Assembly: GCA_003694775.1 (NCBI GenBank)
Contig: RFJV01000572.1
Location: forward strand, 1 to 9,827
DNA length: 9,827 nucleotides
Reading direction: 5' to 3'
From: Chloroflexota bacterium
GTDB taxonomy: Bacteria > Chloroflexota > Anaerolineae > 4572-78 > J111
Shown: positions 1 to 5,861 of the stretch, in pieces
Numbering within the stretch: position 1 is the first letter of the stretch
Layout of the letters: each line of letters starts with the position of its first letter
Position numbers and translations under genes: made by a program
The notes under the pieces: generated by a model
What the model was told of the DNA's origin: nothing
The model's database searches: none
What the model saw: the letters and a program-made list of their open reading frames with translations, nothing else

Positions 1-114
1 CCCATTGGCTCATTGAAAATTGGCTCATTGGCTCATTGAAAATTGGCTCATTGGCTCATTGAAAATTGGCTCATTGGCTCATTGAAAATTGGCCCATTGG
101 CTCATTGAAAATTG
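1..114. repeat. 23-bp direct tandem repeat array, about five units, probably open at the left edge
   Basis: Near-perfect tandem units begin at 3, 26, 49, 72 and 95; the last stops after about 20 bases. Each unit is made of two ATTGGCTC octamers flanking one ATTGAAA heptamer, so the 23-bp period is itself built from 7-8 bp sub-repeats. The only differences seen are T to C at 94 and the same kind of CC end at 1-2, which suggests that another unit lies to the left of the window. The array ends 13 bases before the rhodanese start. It is AT-richer than the genes. The unit length is not a multiple of three, there is no dyad long enough for a CRISPR repeat and there are no unique spacers. No convincing promoter is visible within it, although any promoter for the next gene would have to be here or further left. 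Confidence 0.93.
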
Positions 115-127
115 AACTGGGGGGACT

Positions 128-553
128 ATGAACATCTTGAAATCACTGTTTCGTCGAGGGGGAGAGCGTTTGCTCCAGACAGAAACCCAACCCGCTCCGG
201 CCCGGTCGCCGGAGCCGGAGCCTCCGCCGGTGCAGGAAATTTCGCCGCAGGAGCTGAAAGACCGGCTGAGCACCGGCAACGGGCTGGTCGTGGTGGATAT
301 GCGGGCCGGGTGGGAGTACCAGGCCGGACACATTCCCGGCGCGGTGCACATGTTTATTCAGGACATCCCCGCCCGCTTCCGGGAACTGCCGGCAGACCGC
401 ACCATCATCTTCCAGTGCTGGCACGGCAACACCAGCCTGGCCGCGGCGGCCTTCCTCATCCAACACGGCTGGCCCGCCGACCGCGTCTTCAGCCTGCAGG
501 GCGGCATGGCCGGCTGGGTGCAGGCCAACGGCATGGAGTCGCTGGAGAAGTAA
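128..553 (+). CDS. GlpE-like single-domain rhodanese (sulfurtransferase)
   Basis: The 141-residue protein has one rhodanese domain at about residues 36-137. Family knowledge says such domains carry sulfane sulfur as a persulfide on the active-site cysteine and pass it to acceptors such as thiols, cyanide or partner proteins. Visible motifs are DMR (57-59), the GHIPGA segment (67-72) and the active loop CWHGNTS (97-103) with nucleophile Cys97; the C-terminal GGMAGW lies at 125-130. The loop closely resembles the CYHGNSS loop of Escherichia coli GlpE. The first 35 residues are an Arg-containing amphipathic stretch followed by a Pro/Glu-rich linker. There is no clear signal peptide, so a cytoplasmic or membrane-peripheral location is likely. 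A G-rich stretch at 119-124 is the only candidate ribosome binding site and lies close to the start. The gene ends 6 bases before ppc, so co-translation is likely. The physiological sulfur acceptor is unknown. Confidence 0.9.
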   Translation: MNILKSLFRRGGERLLQTETQPAPARSPEPEPPPVQEISPQELKDRLSTGNGLVVVDMRAGWEYQAGHIPGAVHMFIQDIPARFRELPADRTIIFQCWHGNTSLAAAAFLIQHGWPADRVFSLQGGMAGWVQANGMESLEK

Positions 554-559
554 CACCCG

Positions 560-3352
560 ATGGAAGCTACCACCTACAAAGACCGCATCAGAGACGACGT
601 GCGCTTTCTGGGCAGTCTGCTGGGAGAGGTCATTCGCCAGCACGCCGGCGAGGCCGTCTTCCAGCGCGTCGAGCAAATCCGCCGGCTGGCAAAACAGCGC
701 CGCCAGTCCGGTGACCCCGCGGCCCAGACCGCCCTGCTGGAGATGGTCGAGCAAACCCCGCTTGACATGCTGGAGCAGGTCACCCGCGCCTTTACCGCCT
801 ACTTTGAGCTGATAAATCTGGCCGAAGACCACCACCGGGTGCGGGTTCTGCGCCAGCGGGAAAAATCCTCCTACCCCCGGCCCGTACACGACTCCATTGC
901 CGCGGCCATCGAAACCCTGCACCAGGCCGGCGTCAGCTCCGAAACGCTGGCCCACACTCTGGCCCAACTGCAAATCGAACTGGTCTTTACCGCCCACCCC
1001 ACCGAGGCCAAACGCCGCACCATCATCTCCAAACTGCGCCGTATTGGGCGTGCCCTGCTGGAGCTGGAGCTGAAAGACCTCCTGCCGGCAGAAAAAGAAC
1101 AGCTCCACGCCGCCATCCGGGGCGAGATTACCTCGCTGTGGGTCACAGAACGGAGCCGGACCAGCCGCCCCACCGTCACCGATGAAGTCCGGATGGGGCT
1201 GTTCTACTTTCACAACACCCTGTGGGATGTTATCCCCCAGATTTACCGCGCCCTGGACCAGGCTCTGGCCCGGTTTTATCCCGACCTGTCCGTACCGGAG
1301 CGGTTTCTCACCTTTGGCTCCTGGATTGGCGGGGACCGGGATGGCAACCCGTTTGTCACCACCGATGTCACCGCCACGGCCCTGTATTTTCACCGCCGCG
1401 TGGCTGCGGAACGGCATCACCAGGTGGCCCAAAACCTGGACCGGACGCTCAGCGTGTCCCGGCGGGTCGTAAAAGGGGTTGAACCGCTGGAAGCTGTCAC
1501 CGAACGGCTGGCCGAAAAAGGTTCCAACCACCTGGCCTATCTCCAGGCCCGTTACCCTCAGGAGCCGTTCCGCCTGGTGGCCGCGGCCATCGCCGACGAG
1601 CTTCAGCGCGCCGCCGCAGACGATGTTCCGGCCCGCCTGCGCGGGGAAGCCACCGCCGAACCGCTCAAACTGCGCCGCCGGGATGACCTGCTGGAACCCC
1701 TGCACCTGCTGGACAACAGCCTGCGCCAGAACCGGCTGGACGCCATTGCCGATACCCATCTGAAGGACGCCATCCACCTGGCCCAAACCTTTGGCCTCCA
1801 CACCGCCCGGCTGGACATCCGCCAGTACAGCGCCTACAACCGGGCCGTACTGGACGAACTGCTTTCCAAACTGGGCCGGGCCGCCCATTATGCCGACCTG
1901 CCGCCGGCGGAACGCACCGCCCTGCTGACCCGCCTCCTGCAGGAATGGCCGCCTGACCTGTCCCAACTGACCGGCCTGTCTGACGAGGCGCGGGAAACCC
2001 TGGCCCTGTTCCGCCTCCTGCGCCGGGTCATCGACCTGTACGGCCCGGAGTCGCTGGGGCCGTACATTGTCAGCATGACCAACGACGTGGACGACCTGCT
2101 GGCCGTCCTCCTGCTGGCCCGCTGGGCCGGAGTCTGCCTGCCCGTAGACGGACGGGACGTGGAAGGCCTTTCCATTGTCCCCCTGTTTGAAACCCTGGAC
2201 GACCTGGACGCCGCGCCCCGCATTATGGCGGCCCTGTTCGAGCACCCGGTCTATGCCCGCCACCTGGCCCGGCTGGGCAACCGGCAGATGGTGATGATTG
2301 GCTACTCCGACAGCAACAAGGACGCCGGGTATATTGCCGCCAAGTGGTATCTTTTCCGGGCGCAGGAAACACTGGTCGAAACCTGCCGGAAATACGGGGT
2401 CGAACTGACTATTTTTCACGGCCAGGGCGGCACTATTGCCCGCGGGGGCGGCCCCACCAACCGGGCCATCCTGGCCCTGCCGTCCGGTGCAGTCAACGGA
2501 CGGGTGCGCCTGACCGAGCAGGGAGAGGTCATCAACGACCGCTACAGCCACCCTCCCATTGCCCGCCGCCACCTGGAGCAGGTGGTCAACGCGGTCCTGC
2601 TCCACGCCCATCCAAACCAGCGCCGCCGCGCCTCGCCCACCGACCGCCAACGGGCCTTGATGGATGAACTGGCCGAAGCAGGCCGCCGCGCCTACCGCCA
2701 GTTGGTTTACGAAACGCCGGAACTGCTGACCTTCTGGCAGGAAGCCACCCCCATCCGCGAAATCAGCCTGATGCGCATCGGCTCCCGCCCGGCCCGGCGC
2801 ACCGGACAGACCGCGGACGTGGCCTCGCTCCGGGCCATCCCCTGGGTGTTTAGCTGGATGCAGTCCCGTTTTGTCCTGCCCGGCTGGTACGGTCTGGGCA
2901 CGGCCCTGGAGCAGTGCCTCGCCGTCCCCGACCGGCTGGCGGAACTCCGGCAAATGTACCAGACCTGGCCCTTTTTCCAGACCACCATCGACAACGCCCA
3001 GCTTTCCCTGGGCAAAGCCGATATGGGCATTGCCCGCCTGTACGCCAACCTGGTAGAAGACCCCACCATCCGCGAAACCATCTACAACCGCATCCACGAC
3101 GAATTCGCCCGCACCTGCCGGGCCATCCTGCAGATAACCGGTCAGAACGACATCCTGGACAACGACCCCACCCTCCAGCGCTCCATTCGTCTGCGCAATC
3201 CTTACGTGGACCCGCTCAACTTTGTGCAGGTCAGTCTGCTGAAACAGCTCCGCCGCCACCCCAACCCCGACAGCCCCGACGCCGAACCCATTCTCCAGGC
3301 CATCTTTCTGACTATCAACGGCATTGCCGCCGGTCTGAAAAACACGGGATGA
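560..3352 (+). CDS. ppc: phosphoenolpyruvate carboxylase
   Basis: This 930-residue cytoplasmic enzyme carboxylates phosphoenolpyruvate with bicarbonate to give oxaloacetate and phosphate, the main anaplerotic step feeding the TCA cycle and aspartate-family synthesis. It is about 47 residues longer than the E. coli enzyme but colinear with it. Catalytic landmarks are TAHPTEAKRR with His146 (E. coli His138), the GSWIGGDRDGNP block near 254-264 and Arg421 in LDIRQ. Further landmarks are metal ligands Glu544 (LFETLDDL) and Asp584 (YSDSNKDAG, with Lys587), and His620/Arg628 in the glycine-rich loop. The C terminus is the hallmark NTG. Arg628, Lys819, Arg879 and Asn928 align by spacing with the four E. 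coli aspartate-binding residues, so feedback inhibition by aspartate or malate is inferred. One oddity is Gln622 where the loop usually has Arg (GRGGSIGRGG in E. coli). A GGAG at 544-547, inside the rhodanese end, is the likely ribosome binding site with a long 12-base spacer. Confidence 0.98.
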   Translation: MEATTYKDRIRDDVRFLGSLLGEVIRQHAGEAVFQRVEQIRRLAKQRRQSGDPAAQTALLEMVEQTPLDMLEQVTRAFTAYFELINLAEDHHRVRVLRQREKSSYPRPVHDSIAAAIETLHQAGVSSETLAHTLAQLQIELVFTAHPTEAKRRTIISKLRRIGRALLELELKDLLPAEKEQLHAAIRGEITSLWVTERSRTSRPTVTDEVRMGLFYFHNTLWDVIPQIYRALDQALARFYPDLSVPERFLTFGSWIGGDRDGNPFVTTDVTATALYFHRRVAAERHHQVAQNLDRTLSVSRRVVKGVEPLEAVTERLAEKGSNHLAYLQARYPQEPFRLVAAAIADELQRAAADDVPARLRGEATAEPLKLRRRDDLLEPLHLLDNSLRQNRLDAIADTHLKDAIHLAQTFGLHTARLDIRQYSAYNRAVLDELLSKLGRAAHYADLPPAERTALLTRLLQEWPPDLSQLTGLSDEARETLALFRLLRRVIDLYGPESLGPYIVSMTNDVDDLLAVLLLARWAGVCLPVDGRDVEGLSIVPLFETLDDLDAAPRIMAALFEHPVYARHLARLGNRQMVMIGYSDSNKDAGYIAAKWYLFRAQETLVETCRKYGVELTIFHGQGGTIARGGGPTNRAILALPSGAVNGRVRLTEQGEVINDRYSHPPIARRHLEQVVNAVLLHAHPNQRRRASPTDRQRALMDELAEAGRRAYRQLVYETPELLTFWQEATPIREISLMRIGSRPARRTGQTADVASLRAIPWVFSWMQSRFVLPGWYGLGTALEQCLAVPDRLAELRQMYQTWPFFQTTIDNAQLSLGKADMGIARLYANLVEDPTIRETIYNRIHDEFARTCRAILQITGQNDILDNDPTLQRSIRLRNPYVDPLNFVQVSLLKQLRRHPNPDSPDAEPILQAIFLTINGIAAGLKNTG

Positions 3353-3359
3353 AAGAATT

Positions 3360-3547
3360 GGAGATTAGGAGATTGGGAGATTCCTCAACTCCCAAACTCG
3401 CCAACTCACCAACTCTCTAAACTTATAAACTTATCGCTCATGTGTAAAACAAGTGCTTATTATTGTAAGGGCGACCGGCCGGTCGCCCTTACAAAGCACG
3501 CGTACGATACATGAGCCTAAACTTATAAACTCACAAACCCCCTAACT
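3360..3547. repeat. degenerate 8-bp phased repeat tract, interrupted by a palindromic element
   Basis: Starting at 3360 the spacer can be cut into consecutive 8-mers that stay in phase. Three copies of GGAGATTN (3360-3383) are followed by four copies ending in AACTC (3384-3415, consensus NCCAACTC). Two copies end in AAACT (3416-3431). After the palindromic element the pattern resumes at 3516-3547 with further 8-mers ending in AAACT, AAACC and TAACT. The 15-mer CTAAACTTATAAACT occurs at 3417-3431 and again at 3517-3531, exactly 100 bases apart. The tract is non-coding and lies between ppc and the next transcription unit. The same GGAGATTN octamer recurs at 8684-8719. It resembles in style the short tandemly repeated heptamer families known from cyanobacteria, but homology is not claimed. 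Confidence 0.8.
3432..3516. repeat. 85-bp palindromic (REP/MITE-like) element with a perfect 32-bp inverted repeat core
   Basis: The core at 3463-3494 is a perfect palindrome: TTGTAAGGGCGACCGG followed at once by its complement, giving a 16-bp stem. Outside it GTGCTT (3453-3458) can pair with AAGCAC (3494-3499). The ends GCTCATGT (3436-3443) and ACATGAGC (3509-3516) are perfect 8-bp inverted repeats, so the whole element can fold into a long interrupted hairpin. It is bounded by the 15-bp direct repeat described for the octamer tract, as expected if it had inserted with duplication of its target. No transposase or ORF is present, so any movement would need an enzyme in trans. No T-run follows the stem on either strand, so it is a poor intrinsic terminator, though it could block exonucleases or stabilise transcript ends. 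A REP-type dispersed repeat is the main alternative to a MITE. Confidence 0.8.
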
Positions 3548-3563
3548 ATACCGGAGATAGCCG

Positions 3564-4718
3564 ATGAATTTTGAATTTGCTACCGCAACCCGCATCATCT
3601 TTGGGCCGGACACCCTGCCGCAGGCCGGCCCGCTGGCAAAGGAAATGGGCCACCGCGCCCTGGTTGTCACCGGGAAATCCACCGACCGGGCCTCCCCCCT
3701 GCTGGACATCCTGACCGCCAGCGGCCTGGACGTGGCCCTCTTCTCCGTGTCCGGAGAGCCTTCGGTGGACACGGCCCTGCACGGCCTCCACCAGGCCAGG
3801 GCCAAAAAGTGCGATATGGTCATCGGTTTTGGCGGCGGCAGTGTGCTGGACACCGGCAAAGCCGTAGCCGCTTTGCTGACCAACGGCGGCGACCCGCTGG
3901 ACTACCTGGAGGTCATCGGCGCCGGTAAAAAACTGACTCAGCCGTCCGCCCCCTACATTGCCATCCCCACCACCGCCGGCACGGGGGCAGAAGTGACCCG
4001 CAACGCGGTGCTCAGTTCGCCGGAGCACCGGGTCAAGGTCAGTCTGCGCAGTCCGTACATGCTTCCCCGGCTGGCGCTGGTCGACCCGGTGCTGACGCTC
4101 AGCCTGCCGCCCGACATCACCGCGGTGACCGGCCTGGACGCGCTGACGCAGGTCATCGAGCCGTACGTGTCCCACAAGGCCAATCCCCTCACCGACGCCA
4201 TCTGCCGCGAGGGTATCCCGCGGGCGGCCCGCGCCCTGCGCCGGGCCTACCAGCATGGCGATGACCTTTCTGCCCGCGAAGATATGGCCCTGGCCAGCCT
4301 GTTCGGCGGATTGGCCCTGGCTAATGCCAAGCTGGGCGCGGTGCACGGCTTTGCCGGGCCGCTGGGGGGTATGTTCGACGCGCCGCACGGCGCGATTTGC
4401 GCCGCCTTACTGCCCCACGTGATGGCGGTCAATGTAGAGGCCCTGAAAGCCCGCCAGCCCGACCACCCCGCCCTGGCCCGCTACGACGAGGTCGCCCAAA
4501 TGCTGACCGGCTCCCCCAACGCCACCGCGGCAGACGGCGCGGCCTGGGTGCAGGCCCTCTGCCGCGAACTGAACATCCCGCCCCTGTCTGCCTACGGCCT
4601 CACCCGCGCCGACTTCCCCGCGGTCATCGAAAAGGCCGCCCGCGCCAGCAGTATGCAGGGCAACCCCATCAAGCTAACCGAGGACGAGCTGGCCGAAATT
4701 CTGAGCCGGGCGCTGTAG
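3564..4718 (+). CDS. iron-containing (group III) alcohol dehydrogenase family protein
   Basis: This is a 384-residue full-length member of the Fe-ADH family, cytoplasmic NAD(P)-dependent oxidoreductases that act on alcohols, diols or aldehydes. The dinucleotide-binding GGGSVLDTGK lies at 90-99 and PTTAGTGAEV at 135-144; the all-helical C-terminal half carries the metal site. By comparison with lactaldehyde reductase FucO, Asp192, His261 and His275 (in VHGFAGPLGG and APHGA) are in place. The position of the second ligand (DALTH in FucO) is Gln196, and the catalytic-region His of the VHGMAHPLG motif is Gly265. Metal identity and even ordinary Fe-ADH chemistry are therefore uncertain; this looks like a divergent subfamily. 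A good ribosome binding site GGAG (3553-3556) sits 7 bases before the start. The stop overlaps the ribosome binding site of the next dehydrogenase gene, so the two form an operon. Substrate is not predictable from sequence. Confidence 0.93.
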   Translation: MNFEFATATRIIFGPDTLPQAGPLAKEMGHRALVVTGKSTDRASPLLDILTASGLDVALFSVSGEPSVDTALHGLHQARAKKCDMVIGFGGGSVLDTGKAVAALLTNGGDPLDYLEVIGAGKKLTQPSAPYIAIPTTAGTGAEVTRNAVLSSPEHRVKVSLRSPYMLPRLALVDPVLTLSLPPDITAVTGLDALTQVIEPYVSHKANPLTDAICREGIPRAARALRRAYQHGDDLSAREDMALASLFGGLALANAKLGAVHGFAGPLGGMFDAPHGAICAALLPHVMAVNVEALKARQPDHPALARYDEVAQMLTGSPNATAADGAAWVQALCRELNIPPLSAYGLTRADFPAVIEKAARASSMQGNPIKLTEDELAEILSRAL

Positions 4719-4728
4719 GAGGCTACCA

Positions 4729-5688
4729 ATGCGGGCCATTTATTTTGACCAGACCCTGCAGTTCCGGGCCGACGCGCCCGACCCCACACCGCCGCCCGGC
4801 GAGGCGCTTATCCGCACCCGGCTGGCCGGCATCTGCAATACCGACCTGGAGATTATGCGCGGCTACTTTGGCTTTACCGGCATCCTGGGCCACGAGTTTG
4901 TGGGCGAGGTGGTGCAGGCCGAGACCGCGCCGGAACTGGCCGGCAAACGGGTGGTCGGCGAAATCAACGCCTACTGCGGCCAGTGCCCTACCTGCCGCCG
5001 GGGCGACCCGACCCACTGCCCCCACCGCACCACCCTGGGCATCGACCGCCGCCACGGTACGATGGCCGATTACTTTACCCTGCCGGTTCACCTGCTCTAT
5101 CCCGTACCGGACGCCGTACCCGATGAATGGGCCGTCTTTACCGAACCGCTGGCCGCGGCCTGCGAAATCACCGACCGTCTCCACATCCGCCCTACCGACC
5201 GGGTGATTGTGCTGGGCGACGGCAAGCTGGGCCTGCTCATCGCCCAGGTGCTCCAGCTCACCGGCTGTGACCTGCTGGTAGTGGGCCGTCACCCGCAGAA
5301 GCTGGCCGTGCTGGAACGCCGCGGCATCCGCACCCAACTGGCCGGCGACCCCATCGAACCGGGCGCGGACGTGGTGGTCGAAGCGACCGGCAGTGCCGAA
5401 GGCTTTGCCGCGGCCCGCGGCCTGGTTCGTCCGCGGGGCACGCTGGTGCTCAAGAGCACCTTTCACGGCGATGTCCGGCTCAACCTGAGCATGGTGGTGG
5501 TAGACGAGGTGACCCTGGTCGGTTCCCGGTGCGGCCCGTTCCCCGCGGCCCTGCGTCTGCTGGAGCAGAAGCTGGTCGACGTGGAACCGCTCATCCACGC
5601 CGTTTACCCCCTGGATGACGGCCTGGCCGCGTTTGAACAGGCCGCCGCGCCCGGCGTGCTCAAGGTGTTGCTGACCACCGCCTCCTGA
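4729..5688 (+). CDS. zinc-dependent MDR-family alcohol dehydrogenase
   Basis: The 319-residue protein is a compact medium-chain dehydrogenase/reductase, expected to oxidise an alcohol or polyol with NAD(P)+ in the cytoplasm. Catalytic zinc ligand candidates are Cys36 (in AGICNTDLE), His55-Glu56 (LGHEFVGEV) and Glu139 (FTEPLAAAC). A structural zinc site is clear: Cys83, Cys86, Cys89 and Cys97 in the usual CxxCxxCx7C spacing. The Rossmann cofactor fingerprint GDGKLG is at 163-168, followed by a VVEATGS segment near 216-222. It is somewhat shorter than typical 340-350 residue family members, mainly in the C-terminal half, but both domains look intact. Its ribosome binding site GGAGG (4718-4722) overlaps the stop of the preceding Fe-ADH gene, and only 10 bases separate the genes. 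An intrinsic terminator follows. The pairing suggests successive or alternative steps on related alcohols; the substrate is unknown. Confidence 0.94.
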   Translation: MRAIYFDQTLQFRADAPDPTPPPGEALIRTRLAGICNTDLEIMRGYFGFTGILGHEFVGEVVQAETAPELAGKRVVGEINAYCGQCPTCRRGDPTHCPHRTTLGIDRRHGTMADYFTLPVHLLYPVPDAVPDEWAVFTEPLAAACEITDRLHIRPTDRVIVLGDGKLGLLIAQVLQLTGCDLLVVGRHPQKLAVLERRGIRTQLAGDPIEPGADVVVEATGSAEGFAAARGLVRPRGTLVLKSTFHGDVRLNLSMVVVDEVTLVGSRCGPFPAALRLLEQKLVDVEPLIHAVYPLDDGLAAFEQAAAPGVLKVLLTTAS

Positions 5689-5705
5689 CGCAGTCTCATC
5701 TCCCC

Positions 5706-5732
5706 GCCCGGCGGCCCACCGCCGGGCTTTTT
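5706..5732 (+). terminator. intrinsic (rho-independent) terminator
   Basis: A perfect 9-bp GC stem (GCCCGGCGG with CCGCCGGGC) closes a 4-base CCCA loop and is followed immediately by TTTTT at 5728-5732. It lies 17 bases after the stop of the zinc dehydrogenase gene and cleanly ends the two-dehydrogenase operon. Confidence 0.95.
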
Positions 5733-5746
5733 GATTCCCCATCGAC

Positions 5747-5791
5747 TCTCTACAAAGTCTTCATAAAATCTCCACATTTGATTGCTACGAT
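5747..5791 (+). promoter_or_regulatory. candidate promoter with three 11-bp direct repeats resembling a Pho box
   Basis: Three abutting 11-mers, TCTCTACAAAG (5747), TCTTCATAAAA (5758) and TCTCCACATTT (5769), fit TCTYCAYAAAN. Family knowledge: PhoB and other OmpR-type regulators bind 11-bp direct repeats, and the E. coli Pho box half-site is like CTGTCATAAAA, so the second and third units match it well in their last eight bases. A TACGAT (5786-5791), preceded by GC, could serve as the -10 hexamer. It starts 6 bases after the third repeat, somewhat closer than in E. coli Pho promoters. No good -35 is seen, as is common for activator-dependent promoters. It sits between the terminator and the first gene of the cytochrome b/Rieske operon, the only place such a promoter could be. 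The regulator's identity is inference. Confidence 0.5.
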
Positions 5792-5804
5792 GAAGTCAAT
5801 CATC

Positions 5805-5842
5805 AAGAGGGCCAAAGAATCCTGATTTCCAATCGCCCTCTT
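5805..5842 (+). promoter_or_regulatory. inverted repeat in the 5' leader, upstream of the ribosome binding site
   Basis: AAGAGGGC (5805-5812) and GCCCTCTT (5835-5842) are a perfect 8-bp inverted repeat separated by 22 bases. The right arm ends 6 bases before the strong ribosome binding site AAGGAGG (5849-5855), itself 6 bases from the ATG at 5862. As RNA the arms could form a leader hairpin affecting translation or stability; as DNA the spacing could also suit a regulator. The loop contains no recognised riboswitch core and no T-run follows. Confidence 0.4.
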
Positions 5843-5861
5843 CAATTCAAGGAGGCAGCTC

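Noticed and set aside
1..114. CRISPR array at the left edge
   Set aside because: The units are contiguous and identical, with no unique spacers and no cas genes.
112..714. A 200-codon plus-strand frame overlapping the rhodanese and the ppc start
   Set aside because: It is Arg/Pro/Gly-rich with no family resemblance and lies in another frame of the well-supported rhodanese gene.
143..3259. A 1038-codon open frame on the minus strand antisense to the rhodanese and ppc genes
   Set aside because: It is an antisense shadow produced by the GC-biased codons of ppc. Its translation is low-complexity Gly/Gln/Val-rich with no motifs, and the plus-strand genes it crosses are complete and conserved.
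3463..3494. Intrinsic terminator for ppc
   Set aside because: The 16-bp stem is strong but has no loop of its own and no T-run on either side, and its terminal repeats and flanking duplication fit a dispersed element better.
3417..3531. TATAAA-like hexamers in the 15-mers as -10 boxes for the Fe-ADH gene
   Set aside because: No -35 hexamer lies at a proper distance from either copy, and AT-rich repeats give such matches by chance.
3546..4388. A 280-codon minus-strand frame opposite the Fe-ADH gene
   Set aside because: It is a shadow frame with no motifs, no ribosome binding site and composition typical of antisense to high-GC coding DNA.
4723..5742. A 339-codon minus-strand frame opposite the zinc dehydrogenase gene
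   Set aside because: It is antisense shadow; it would also begin beyond the intrinsic terminator and shows no domain.
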